DNA from: Cladocopium goreaui
Taxonomy: Eukaryota > Sar > Dinophyceae > Suessiales > Symbiodiniaceae
Assembly (NCBI GenBank): GCA_947184155.2
Contig: CAMXCT020001149.1
Coordinates: 1-64,000 of the forward strand
Direction: 5' to 3'
Length of the DNA stretch: 64,000 nt
The stretch's first letter is position 1; every line of letters starts with the position of its first letter. Shown piece after piece: positions 49,799 to 60,349 of the stretch. The notes beneath the pieces were generated by a model that was not told the origin of the DNA, did not search any database, and worked only from the letters and a program-made list of their open reading frames with translations. The position numbers and the translations under genes were made by a program.

Positions 49799-52700
49799 TT
49801 GAAGAGAAAGCTGAACAAAGTCAAAAAGGCATACTTGAAAAAGCAGCACAGTGAACAACACCCTGCTGCAAGAGATGCTGGAACTATGACTGGTGAGGGC
49901 CTTCAAGAGGCTTACGTCGCTGACAAGCCAGTTACAGAGGGTATCACTTCAGACCTTGGTGAAAGCAGCCAAGATGAAAAGCGTTTCACAGGCATGAATG
50001 TGTCAGATTTGTTGTTTCTCGAAATTTTTGCGGGCACAGCAAGGTTATCGAAAGTGGCTAGAGATGTGGGGATACAGATTTTACCGGTGGACAAGACAAA
50101 TGCGAGGGCCTCACAGATTTTCGTAGCACAATACGATCTTGCAGACCCGAATGATGTGGAAGCGTTGGTCGAGCTTATCAGAACGGAAAGGCATCGCATT
50201 TTGGCGATACACCTAGCCCCAGCTTGTGGAACAGCTTCCAGAGCAAGAGAAAAGAAGCTGAGCAGCCTAGCAAAACGAGGCTTCAAAATACCAGTGCCCT
50301 TGCGCTCGAGGGACAAACCTATGGGATTGGATGGACTGCAAGGGCTTGACAAGGTGCGCACGGAAGCGGCCAACTTGACTTACTCGGCAACCGCAGTCAT
50401 CATGAAACTTTGTTTAGAGTTGCATATACTCTGCTCTGTTGAGAATCCTGCAAACTCACTTTTTTGGTTTTTCCCGGAGATCGAAGCGCTTTTGGATAAA
50501 GGTTATCGAGTTGAAATCCACAACTGCATGCATGGAGGGGCCAGGAACAAGCTCACAACTTGGTGGGCCACACAAAATGTTTTTGGTGAGTTAAGCATAC
50601 TCTGTGATGGGCGGCATGAACATGCAAAGTGGAACCCAAAACCAATTGGGCAGAAACTGACTTTTCCTACAGCAGAAGAGGCAGCATACCCAATGCTCTT
50701 GTGCAAGCGACTGGTAGCCATTTTTCTCTCTTATGCCAAACACCTGGGTGCAGAGCAGCCCCATACCTTGCAGGAACAGCTACCTGCAAGTAATGTCACT
50801 TCGCACCGCTGGATTCTGAATATGCTGCCGAAGGGAAAGCGCATGAAACCGCTTGTCAGTGAATTTCAAAGTTACAAAATCTTTGCAATTGACTCAGTTT
50901 CAGACCCGGAAAAGACAGTTATTTTTGACAACCTGCCCAAAGGTTCACGTATTGTTCAACGACGGCTCCAGTGGGGTAAAATTCGGGTCGATGAACATGC
51001 ATGTTTGTGGCTGTCAGGTGATAAGAGCTTAGAAATTGACAAAAGCTCACCTCTTTTGGGAAAGCATGATACTGGTGAAGAAACTCATGCGGAAATTGTG
51101 ACAGTTGGAATACCTCGGAGTCCCTGGGACTTTTTGGAACGTGCGGTCAATGCAGGTCATCCTCGAACTCTTGCAATTCATTTGAATGAGGCGGTTACGA
51201 AGATGCTGCGTGAAAACTTTGCAGAGGAACCATATCACGTGGTTAAAACCAGAGCGTTGTTCCTACGTAAGTGGACGCAACGATGCAGAGATCTGACGGC
51301 TGATGAACAGGTTTTACATCAGGGACTTGAACCGCACCTTCAACATGTCTTGCAGGGAAAACGCTTGTTGCTTTTCAAGGAGATGTTGCAAGAGCTTCAA
51401 TATCCAGATACAGAGTTGGTGGATACTATATGTTCTGGTTTTCCCTTGACAGGATGGCTGCCTAGGTCGCAAGTTTTTCCAGCGTGCTTGAAAAGGCCAG
51501 CACACAGTGTGGAGTCAGCTTGCAAACTTGCCAAAGGTGTCAACAAGAGCATCCTCAAACAAGTGACTGAGCAGAACGATGCCGAGCTAGCAGATGAGGT
51601 TTGGAGGCAGTCAATGGAAGAAGCTGACAAAGGTTGGGTCTGGTTTGATGAGTCAGGGGACCTTGACGGAAAAATCTTGGCAAAGAGATTTGGGTTAAGG
51701 CAAGCTGAGAAGATTCGCATGATAGATGACTGCTCCATAGGAGGTTTCAACGCTACTTGTGGAGTGAATGAAAAGATGAGGGTGCACTCAGTGGATGAGA
51801 TGGCTGCTTACATTTGTTGGTGCATGACCTATTTGGGAAAGGGTGCCATGCGACAAGTGGTCGGCAAAACGTACGACCTGAAGAATGCCTACAAGCAATA
51901 TGGTGTGAGGTCTCAAGACCGTGATCTTCTGAGGATAGCGGTTTGGGATCCTGTCGCAAGACGGGTAAGGCTTATGGGATCAAACGCCCTTCCTTTCGGC
52001 GCCGTTGGCTCCGTAGGGGCCTTCCTTCGAATTTCTATGGCAGTATGGTACATAGGAGTTGTTGGGTTGCGGCTGTGTTGGACAAGCTTCTTTGACGACT
52101 TCACACTGTTGTCAAAGAAATCTTTTTCCAAGAGCGCCGAGGTGTCAGCAGAAACCCTTTTTACTTTACTGGGCCTTCAGTTTGCAACGGAAGGGAAGAA
52201 AGCAGTAGCCTGGAGCACGAGAGTGAAGACCTTAGGTGTTTTGATAGACCTTGACCCGGAGGGAGGCGATGGAGACTTAGTTACAGTGGGCCACACAGAC
52301 AGCAGAGTGGCAGAACTTCAACAAAGCTTGGGCACCTTTTTGAAAGAGCGGAAAATGTCTCGCAAGGATGCAGAGAAGTTGCGTGGCCGGCTTCAGTGGT
52401 TTGAAAGTTTTGCACAAGGCCGCATAGCACAACAAGCTCTGAGGGTGATAAGCCGCATAGCTTCCAGTGGCCGTCAAAAGGAAGAGCTTGTAGCGTTTGA
52501 GCTGAATGCAATTGCCTTTTTGAAAGAACGAGTCCTGGGGGCACCACCAACACAAATTCAGTCGACTAACCTCTCTACGTGGCTGATTTTCTCTGACGGC
52601 GCCTGTGAAGGCGATGAACAGAAGCAAGGCTCGATAGGAGCTGTTCTTGTCAACCCTGATGGCGTTGTATGCAGCTATATCTCGGAGGAGGTGCCTGAAT

Positions 52701-53113
52701 ACTGGATGAAGTATTTCCTTTCGGACTCAGCACACCCAATATTTGAGTTGGAGTTGCTGCCAATACTTTGTGCCATACATACATGGAAGGCTTTCGTAGG
52801 CCACTGTCAGTGCGTGTTCTACCTTGACAATGAGGCAGCAAAAGGAGCTTTAATCAGGGCCACTACATGCACTGTCCCTGGCCGGGCAATCTTGCAGTCT
52901 TTCATAGAGGAAGAAATGGCTTGTCAGGTTAAAGTTTGGTTTTCAAGAGTGCCGACAAGCTCAAACATTTCTGATGCTCCCAGCAGGTTGGACACTGAAG
53001 AAATGGACGCTTTAGGCGTTGCCAAATCAGTGGTTTCCTGGTCAACGCTTTGGGACATGTTGGGAAAAGCCGGATCGAGACATTGGGGTTTCGACGACGG
53101 GATCCGGCAATGA
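49799..53113 (+). CDS. Methyltransferase-like/RT/RNase H polyprotein of the DIRS-order element
   Basis: The ORF has 1104 residues. Residues ~70-330 resemble a Rossmann-fold C5-type methyltransferase: EIFAGTARLS (75-84, motif I-like), HLAPACGT (138-145, in place of motif IV PPC/SPC) and SVENPANS (213-220, motif VI-like). Residues ~630-810 are reverse transcriptase with YDLKNAYKQYGV (~693) and catalytic FFDDF (~764). Residues ~925-1075 are RNase H: FSDGAC (~931), FELELLPILCA, YLDNEAAKGAL and SDAPSRL. The FxDDF box and SDAPSR signature fit DIRS-order elements, some of which carry a methyltransferase domain. The last eight codons lie in repeat B1. The ORF is intact, and whether the methyltransferase part binds SAM is open. 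Confidence 0.75.
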   Translation: MKRKLNKVKKAYLKKQHSEQHPAARDAGTMTGEGLQEAYVADKPVTEGITSDLGESSQDEKRFTGMNVSDLLFLEIFAGTARLSKVARDVGIQILPVDKTNARASQIFVAQYDLADPNDVEALVELIRTERHRILAIHLAPACGTASRAREKKLSSLAKRGFKIPVPLRSRDKPMGLDGLQGLDKVRTEAANLTYSATAVIMKLCLELHILCSVENPANSLFWFFPEIEALLDKGYRVEIHNCMHGGARNKLTTWWATQNVFGELSILCDGRHEHAKWNPKPIGQKLTFPTAEEAAYPMLLCKRLVAIFLSYAKHLGAEQPHTLQEQLPASNVTSHRWILNMLPKGKRMKPLVSEFQSYKIFAIDSVSDPEKTVIFDNLPKGSRIVQRRLQWGKIRVDEHACLWLSGDKSLEIDKSSPLLGKHDTGEETHAEIVTVGIPRSPWDFLERAVNAGHPRTLAIHLNEAVTKMLRENFAEEPYHVVKTRALFLRKWTQRCRDLTADEQVLHQGLEPHLQHVLQGKRLLLFKEMLQELQYPDTELVDTICSGFPLTGWLPRSQVFPACLKRPAHSVESACKLAKGVNKSILKQVTEQNDAELADEVWRQSMEEADKGWVWFDESGDLDGKILAKRFGLRQAEKIRMIDDCSIGGFNATCGVNEKMRVHSVDEMAAYICWCMTYLGKGAMRQVVGKTYDLKNAYKQYGVRSQDRDLLRIAVWDPVARRVRLMGSNALPFGAVGSVGAFLRISMAVWYIGVVGLRLCWTSFFDDFTLLSKKSFSKSAEVSAETLFTLLGLQFATEGKKAVAWSTRVKTLGVLIDLDPEGGDGDLVTVGHTDSRVAELQQSLGTFLKERKMSRKDAEKLRGRLQWFESFAQGRIAQQALRVISRIASSGRQKEELVAFELNAIAFLKERVLGAPPTQIQSTNLSTWLIFSDGACEGDEQKQGSIGAVLVNPDGVVCSYISEEVPEYWMKYFLSDSAHPIFELELLPILCAIHTWKAFVGHCQCVFYLDNEAAKGALIRATTCTVPGRAILQSFIEEEMACQVKVWFSRVPTSSNISDAPSRLDTEEMDALGVAKSVVSWSTLWDMLGKAGSRHWGFDDGIRQ

Positions 53114-53370
53114 GTTTTCCCAACTGCAAGGAGAAAAAATACGTGGCACTTGTGAATCAGTCGGATGTCATTGCAAGATTCTTCAGTGATTTGTTTTGGA
53201 CACGTTTTTTGGACACGCGACTGGTTTGACATGTTGACACCTATTTCTGCGTATCCGTATTGGCGTATATGATATTTGTATATATATATATACGGGGATA
53301 TCATATATGCGAATGAAAATAGTTTGGCCGGTGTTGAGAAAGGTTCACAGCTGATTTCCTTAGAGTCAAA
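53089..53370 (+). repeat. Split direct repeat B1
   Basis: 282 bp matching B2 (53883-54164) with one substitution. It includes the last eight codons of the polyprotein and an AT palindrome with arms TATATGATAT (53266-53275) and ATATCATATA (53298-53307). Confidence 0.9.
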
Positions 53371-53373
53371 AAA

Positions 53374-53741
53374 GGGGTTACTCATTGCAAAGCGATGATG
53401 ACACCTTTATTTGAAAACGAAAGGAAAAATTTTTCTGAAACAAAAATTAAGCTGTGACCTTTTAGAGATTGACACCTGGAAAAACTATAAACCTGATACT
53501 GCGAGAAACAGGAATGTCTTTTGACATTTGTTTTCCTGAAATGTCATAAACACAGAAGGTTGACAAACCTTCGTTTGTGTTTAACTTGAAGTTTGTTGAG
53601 TTTTTGCCAAACAGAAACTTTTCAACAAAATATCTGTTAGCAAGGAATACATATATGTGTATCCGTGCACGCCTCAAGTTAAGGGAGGGAGAGGAGGGTT
53701 CCGACTTGCATTTTGCAAAATAGTTGCAAATGTGAGATTTA
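53374..53741 (+). repeat. Split direct repeat A2
   Basis: Second copy of A1, lying three bases after B1. It is followed by 141 bp of unique sequence before B2, ending in a 19-bp tandem copy of the B start (53864-53882). Confidence 0.9.
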
Positions 53742-53882
53742 CCCACCCAAAACATTCGTTTTTCCCACCCTTTTTTGAATTTACAAACACAGATAGGATT
53801 CAACGGACGCTTTGCGAGGGTTGTCTCCTATGTCGTTTGTCCTTTTGGCCTAACCCCACCGTTTTTCGACGACGGGATCCGG

Positions 53883-54164
53883 TTTCGACGACGGGATCCG
53901 GCAATGAGTTTTCCCAACTGCAAGGAGAAAAAATACGCGGCACTTGTGAATCAGTCGGATGTCATTGCAAGATTCTTCAGTGATTTGTTTTGGACACGTT
54001 TTTTGGACACGCGACTGGTTTGACATGTTGACACCTATTTCTGCGTATCCGTATTGGCGTATATGATATTTGTATATATATATATACGGGGATATCATAT
54101 ATGCGAATGAAAATAGTTTGGCCGGTGTTGAGAAAGGTTCACAGCTGATTTCCTTAGAGTCAAA
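53883..54164 (+). repeat. Split direct repeat B2
   Basis: Second copy of B1 and right end of the DIRS-order element. The copia gag frame resumes immediately to the right, at 54170. Confidence 0.9.
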
Positions 54165-55570
54165 TAAATGGTAAGGGTTTTCAGGCAGGTGGACCGACTG
54201 GACCGTACCCTGTTGGAGAAGTTGGACCGAGGAGTCCGCAACCTGCGTCACCGACGCACCAAGAGCAGCCTAGTATGCCAGGAAGTCCAGGTCCACAAGG
54301 TCCTTTGTTCACGTCAGATCAGTTGACCCAGATCGCACAGATCTTCCGCATGGGAATTGAGCCTGTCGTAAGGGAAATGAGTACGAGACTTGATGGTTTG
54401 CAAGCTCAGGTGACTCGCGTTCCAGAGAGAACTGCAGCCTTGCACGGTGCGAGACCGGCTGATGCATCCTTGTCTTCAGGTTTAAGCAGTGGACCTTCAC
54501 GGTTTGGTGAACAGCCACCCACGAGTCCAGGACCTGCGTTCCGACCTGTGGGGTCGCCGCCAGGTATAGCACAAGTGACACCCCAGAGTGGGGAGAGAAA
54601 TCCGAATCAAGATGACGAGAGAGATGGTCGTGACATCTTCAGTAAATCTGAAAAATGGTTACCTCCTATGCCCACTGTGGATTTCAGGAACTGGAGAACC
54701 CGTGCAGATGAAGTCCTTGGATTTTCGGACTGGGTTCAGGCTTTACGTGCTTGGGTGTCCTTAGGAAGTGACATCTTTGCCTGGGCCTGGGAGATTGCCC
54801 AGTGCATTGGTTGGGAACAAGAGATTCATATGTCTGTGCTGAAGCCCACTCAACAGACTCGAAGTGCGCGTCTTCTTGCAATCCTCATTCAGACGTTCAA
54901 GGATTTCCCAAGGGGGAACACCATGCTGCAAGCTTATGTTGAGGGAGTTGGTGTTGATGGAGCGTTCTTGGCAACCAGAGGTACGAGTGGTTTTGAAGGT
55001 TTGCGTTTGTTGTCAAGAGAGTTTTCTTTGCGTTCAAGGGCAGAAGCGTCTTTCTTTCGCACTGAGTTTTTGGCAAAGACGTTCAAGGCGTCTGTTGGTG
55101 TTACGCAGGTGAGTGACATCATCCGCCAGATCGACGTTGGACTGTCAAGGTTTCGCAAGACGATTGAAACTTTGCCTGCAACTGTGTCCAGAGTTGGACT
55201 TGAGGTGCAAACAAGTGATTTGACCATCATGCTTTTGCGTTCGTTGCCACATGATGTTCGTTCGTACACCACTTTGCATGCAGCAGGTGATGCTTATACT
55301 GACCTTCGCACTGCTGCGTTGCATTTTGAGACGCAGCAACGCATGTTTGCTGAATTGAGTGGCCCATCTTCATCAGGTGCACGAGGTGTGCATGCACTTG
55401 AAAGTGCTGAGACGCTGAAGAGTGGTGGGGATACGATCAGGAAGGTTATGACAACTCTGAGTATGCCCAGGAAGAAGATCCTGATGATCAATGGGAATGG
55501 GACGAAGATGCACAGGTTTGGATCAGTGCTACTGTTGCCAAAGGAAAGGGAAGTCCCAAGAGCACGATGA
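54158..55570 (+). pseudogene. Copia Gag, main part
   Basis: The frame is open from 54158; the first internal ATG is 54275. A Gly/Pro-rich N-terminus (QAGGPTGPYPVGE) precedes a helical capsid-like region (WVQALRAWVSLGSDIFAWAW, then an LLREFSLRSRAEAS-type stretch) as in Ty1/copia Gag. The protein should assemble the virus-like particle. Its original start is probably 45712, cut off by the DIRS insertion. The stop overlaps the next ATG (ATGA at 55567-55570), and the zinc knuckles are encoded in that next frame, so a frameshift or a mutation separates capsid from nucleocapsid. Confidence 0.65.
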
Positions 55571-55995
55571 AGTGTCATCTGTGTGGCAGGCGAGGCCACA
55601 TGGCCAAGCAATGCAAGGCCGATCTGAGCAAGGTGAAATGTTTTCATTGCTCGAGATTTGGTCACATTGGGGCACAATGTCCTGACAAGCCCAAAGGTGA
55701 CAAGGGAAAGCAGCAGAAGAAGCCCCAGCCGAAAGCTGGAAAGAGCAAAGGTAAGGGAAAGATGCACGAGTTGGCAGAGGAGAATGGGCAGGAAGCTGCT
55801 CCAGCACAAGGTGAGGTGCTGATGCCATTGATTTCTTCAGTTGAACATTCGGATGATGAGTGGCGATGCTGGTTGATTGACAGTGGAGCAGCTGTCTCAG
55901 TGTTGTCTGAGCAGTTCAAGGCCTACTACAAGTGCAGCGCAGAAGAGCAGTTTCCATCACCTACTATGCAGCCAATGGGTCTGCAGTCACCATGA
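55567..55995 (+). pseudogene. Copia nucleocapsid zinc knuckles and protease start
   Basis: Two zinc knuckles are present, CHLCGRRGHMAKQC and CFHCSRFGHIGAQC (both C-x2-C-x4-H-x4-C), then a Lys-rich linker and the aspartic-protease active site LIDSGAAVSVL. The protease is cut: downstream homology (YYAANGSAVTMRGE) lies in another frame from 55932. Confidence 0.7.
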
Positions 55996-57134
55996 GAGGT
56001 GAAGTTCAGGTGACAGTTGCGTTTGAGACGGGATCTGGTTCCAAGAAGTCTCAGAACTTTCGTTTGAAGTGCTGCGTAGGCTCCACCAGCCACAACATTG
56101 TGAGCACAACCCAGCTTGTGAAGCGTGGATGGACAGTTGTTCAGCCGCCAGGTGAAACCTATCTTTGGCATGAAGAGTCGAATACCGTGATTACTGATGT
56201 GGTGTTGTGGGGAGGATGTCCCTGGCTGAGAGCCAAGAAGACAACATCTCAGGTTCCTGCTGTGAAGGATACCTACATGCCGATGGAAGTTGATGTGCCA
56301 ATGGAGTCAGTGAGGACCGGGCAAGGCTTGACTGTTGGTATGGTAGGTGCGGTTGAGTTGTCAACCCAGGAGAGACTGCGTCAACACATCTTGAGAGGCC
56401 ATTATCCGTATGACCCTCATTGTTTGGAATGTCAACAGGGCCGTGGTGTGTCCAGAGCACCCAGGCGAGATTTGAAAGAGCGCTTGCTTGAGGTACAGGT
56501 TGACTTCATGTTCTTGGGAACAGTTGGATCGCAGTACAAGTTTTTGTTGTTTCGTCACTGTTTCAGTGGTTTGTTGGGTGTCTGCGCTGTGAGCGAGAAT
56601 CTTGACACCACCGGCCAACATGTCCGCCAGATCTTGGCAGAGTTTGGACTGTTGTCTGGAGATCCAAAGCCGATTGATTTCAGGTCAGATGCGTCCGATG
56701 AACTCGGGACGACGTTGAGAAGAGCTGGTATTCCAAGAGAATTTACCGTCAGCAAAGCAGGTCCCCAGAACCATGATACTGTTGGTTCAGTGGAGCGTGG
56801 AGTCCGTGAGCTGAAAGAAGGTCTTGCGGTACTGAGACTCGAATTGGGGAAAGCAGGTGTTGACGTGGTCAACAGTTTGGTTGGCTGGGAAGCCAGTTCA
56901 AGGTACGTGATTGCGATGCACAACTTGCATTCGAAGTTGGATGGCACAGGATTGAGGGGACGAGAGGTCCTGAGAAACCAGGTTGATCAGAAGAATGCTG
57001 TCACAGCGATGTTCTGTTCTAGGGTTCTTGCGGAGACACCTGACAGTGTGAACAGCATCGGAAGGTTCGTGACTGCTGGATACCTGTATCCTGTGAGGGA
57101 ACTCGTTTGCACACTTTGTAGTTGCGTCAATTGA
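55932..57134 (+). pseudogene. Copia protease end and integrase
   Basis: After the protease flap region (AANGSAVTM) comes the integrase zinc domain with HILRGHYPYDPHCLEC (H-x4-H-type then C-x2-C). The catalytic core follows: VDFMF (first Asp), FRSDASDE (second Asp) and GSVERGVRELKE (Glu), the DDE triad. The C-terminal part is broken near 57100-57180, where frames change and the homology resumes in the next entry. Confidence 0.7.
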
Positions 57135-57185
57135 AGGTGAACTGAAATTTTCCAAGCGAAGAGCCTGAAGCTCGTTTTTCCAATT

Positions 57186-58796
57186 GTGTATCCTCTGGAA
57201 TTGGTTGGAAGGTTCTTGCGTGCAGTGGACTCTGCTGGACCTGCGCCCGCCATTTTGGACCAGGAACCGATTGAGATCGTTCCAGAGGACTTTGCACGTC
57301 TGCCCGACAAGGTGCAACCTCCACGGCATTGGATTGATGCCCATGGACGGACCGAAGGTTGTAGTTCTTGTGCTACTCGTCAAGGTCGACACTCCAAGAA
57401 GTGCTGTGAGCGCTATTGGACATGGCTTCGGAACCAGAGATCCAAAGAAGCCGTTGTGCCTGAGAAACAACTCCCACTTGCCGAGCCCAATGACCAAGAA
57501 GTGGCGGTACCAGTACCATCACAGCCACTACCAAAGATTCCAGGTTTGCCATCTGGAATGTTGCCTACAAGGCACTGTCCGAGTTGTGAATCAGGTATGA
57601 ATGCTCCTGGCACCCGCCATTCGGCTGAGTGCCGCAAGAGGCAAGGTGAGTTCTTGTCTACTCCTATCAAGCCGTCGCTTGAGGATGTGGAGCAAGCTTT
57701 GGAGCAAGCAGGTGAAGGTGGAGACGTCCCCTACTCACCATCTCTGGGTCCCGAACATGCTGATCTTGCCGATGTGGACATGGACTTACCACTTGAGGCG
57801 AGTTCTGCACCAGCTGAGGCTGCATCCTTTTCGGAGCGAGACGCTCCAGAATTTCAATCCGAAGATGTTGAGATGGAAGTTGAACAGCCACAGACGATCC
57901 CGATGATCGATGTGTGTCTTTGCTCTGAGAGAGTCAGGATTGGATGTTTGACTTCTCCCGATCTGCTCTCCGAGGAGCGGTTCTCTGTTGAGTCTATCAG
58001 TTTTTCAGGTGGAGCTCATGACTCTGAAGTTGTTGAGCTATGTGGATCCAAGGTTCGATTGTGGAAGCCAACAGGAGCTGTTTCGGATACCACTCTTGAA
58101 GAACTGGACCCCCAAGGAACTTTCCTTGCGATGGTCAAAGAGCTCAAGGGATTGACTCATGTGAATGCAGGTCGTATCATGAAGGAGAAGGAAGCCTTGC
58201 AGTTTTGCAAGAAGCACAGCATCAAAGTTATCTCCTGCAGGTGGGTTACGAACAGTAAGCCTGAAGCCGACGAAGGAGTTCGTGCTCGGATAGTCGTGAA
58301 AGATTTTGCTAAAGGTCAGAAGACTGCCAGACAGGAAGGTATTTCTTCCCCCACACCCTCGATTGAGTCGCTACGACTTCTGTTGGGAGCGGCAACGGGT
58401 ATGTGGACTGGTGGAAAAGGTTTCAACCTTTATGCGATTGACGTCAGTCAGGCGTTCATGAATTCACCGCTCACTGTGAAGGTTTGTGTCCGGCTTCCAT
58501 CATCAATCAGCACACTTGACAATGAACCGGTTTTCCTTGAGGCTTACAAGGGTTTGAATGGACTTCGTATCGCAAGTTTGACTTGGGTTCTGTTCTTTGA
58601 TGGGATTGTCAAAAGCGTTGGCATCCGATCTGGACTTGTGGAGCCATGCTTGTACGGTGGGATGGTACGGGTGCCCCCATCCTTGTCATCTGTTATGTTG
58701 ATGACCTGTTGGTTGCCACGCCCAGCGAGGCTGCGTATCGTGTTCTGTTTGAAGCTCTTGAGAAGCAGGTCAAGATCCGAGAGACTGGCCGAGTGA
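57186..58796 (+). pseudogene. Copia integrase tail, zinc-finger linker and RT N-terminal half
   Basis: The frame starts with a GTG at YPLELVGRFLRA. Two Cys/His clusters follow, CSSCATRQGRHSKKC and CPSCESGMNAPGTRHSAEC, which look like a duplicated CxxC...RHSxxC finger. The RT then begins: VISCRWVTNSKPE, ARIVVKDFAKGQ, and motif A LYAIDVSQAFMNSPL. The YVDD motif lies in the next frame, so the RT is split near 58.65-58.70 kb. Confidence 0.65.
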
Positions 58797-60349
58797 CCAT
58801 GTCTGGTGGTTCATTGAAGTTTCTAGGCCGTACCATCCTCAGAGAGAAGGGAAGCTCAGGTTTGCAGTTGTTTGTCGACCAGGATTACCTGAACGGTGCG
58901 TTCGAGGAGTATGGAATCTCCAAAGGTTCCACTGCATTTCCTGATCTTCGTCCATTTTTGGAGCAGACACTGCAAGAAGAGCCTATCAGCGCTGAGGCGC
59001 GCTCCAAGTTCAGGAGAGTTCTTGGACGTTTGTCATGGCTGGCACAGACCCGACAGGATATCTTGATCCTGATTGCAATGCTGTCGACTGGACAATCTTG
59101 TCCAAAGCCAGGCCATGAGAAAGCTCTGCGAGCTGTGCTTCGATTTATGTTGTTGCACCTGAAGATGTCCCAGAAATTTCCCTCACCTGGACTTGAGGAC
59201 CTTTCTGAGAAGGACATCGGTCTGGAAGTTTATAGTGATGCTGGATTTGCCCCTATGCAAGCTACTCAGAGGAGAAGCATCACTGGATGTGTTATTGTTT
59301 TCCGACGTGTTGTCTTGAAGTGTTTCTCTCGACATCAGGCATCTGTGACTTTGAGTTCATGCGAGGCAGAGCTCGTTGCCGTTCAGGCAGCTGTCCAAGA
59401 AGCCATTGGTTTGCTGAGAAGTCTGAGTTTTGTCCTGCGTCGCATTCAGGTATATCCACCGTCTTCATCCGAGGACGACGGTTTGGATGTTGTCTGTCCA
59501 ATCCTCTTGTGGACCGACTCCCTGAGTGGGAAGATGCTTTTGGAAGGTTCCGACCTCCAGCGTAGGTCAAGACATATCGACATCAAAGTGAACTGGTTGA
59601 GGGAACTTTTGGCAAAAGAGATTTTGCAAATTGGGCATGTTCGAGGAACTGGAAACGTCGCTGACCATTTTACCAAATGTTTGCCGACGATCAAAGCGTT
59701 GCAGTACATGGAGGTACTTGGTTTTTCGTCGTTTGAAGGTATTCTTTTGGACTGTTTGCTCGATTTTGAAATCTGCGACAACAGTTTTTCAGGTATTTTG
59801 TGTGCGTTTTCAACCAGAAACTGCATGTTTTGTGGAGAGTTGATTTGTGAAGAACCTGCAAATTCAACAACTTGTGAATTGCCGTCATTTCCACGTTCAT
59901 GCACTCAAATGATCAATGCACTTGTAGCTGTTTGCGAAAGGTTTCAAGGCGAGGGAATCGGTTCCGCTATGGCTGGACGTATCCCTGCAGAACGAGAAGA
60001 GCCCAGAGCGCCGGACAGCCATGCGCTCCTTGGGCATCCAACAGCTGAAGGTGTCGGTGTGGCACCAGAGTCTGATGATGCGGTTACCATCGTTGGTGGT
60101 GAAGCCAAAGCTGCGACTGTTGTGGTGACATCTGCAGAGGCAGTGTTGTCAGCTGCTGAAGGTGTTGTGGCAGTGCCGAAGGCAGCAGAGGCTGCAGCTC
60201 CCCCTGCCGCTACTGAGGCGGTACCTGGTGCAGCAGAGGCTGCAGTTGTCGAAGCTGAGGACGTCGTGGAGGTCACTCCAAAGAAAGCTCAGCCGCCGAG
60301 ACCCAAGAAGAAAGCCATGCCTGCTCGAGGCAGACCACTGGTTTGCTGA
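58646..60349 (+). pseudogene. Copia RT C-terminal half and RNase H
   Basis: The RT motif ICYVDDLLVATPS (~58695) is followed by the thumb region and RNase H: VYSDAGFA, TLSSCEAELVA, LLWTDSLSGK and HIDIKVNWLREL, then GTGNVADHFTK. These are diagnostic of Ty1/copia. The last ~130 residues are Ala/Val/Glu-rich, ending in a basic KKAQPPRPKKKA stretch, unusual after RNase H. It overlaps the next frame by 7 nt. Confidence 0.75.

Larger units (their letters stand above)
45778..54164 (+). mobile_element. DIRS-order retroelement with split direct repeats
   Basis: The element has the layout A1 (45778-46145), interior ORFs, B1 (53089-53370), A2 (53374-53741), B2 (53883-54164). This A1-interior-B1-A2-B2 arrangement is the split-direct-repeat signature of PAT/Ngaro-type tyrosine-recombinase retroelements. 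The interior encodes a zinc-knuckle Gag, a methyltransferase-like/RT/RNase H protein and a decayed recombinase-like frame. Deviations are a 3-bp spacer between B1 and A2 and 141 bp between A2 and B2. A copies differ by a few bases and B copies by one, so insertion was recent. Confidence 0.75.

Noticed and set aside
53089..54164. Ordinary LTR pair formed by the A or B repeats
   Set aside because: The order A1, interior, B1, A2, B2 cannot be read as two equal LTRs; it fits split direct repeats.
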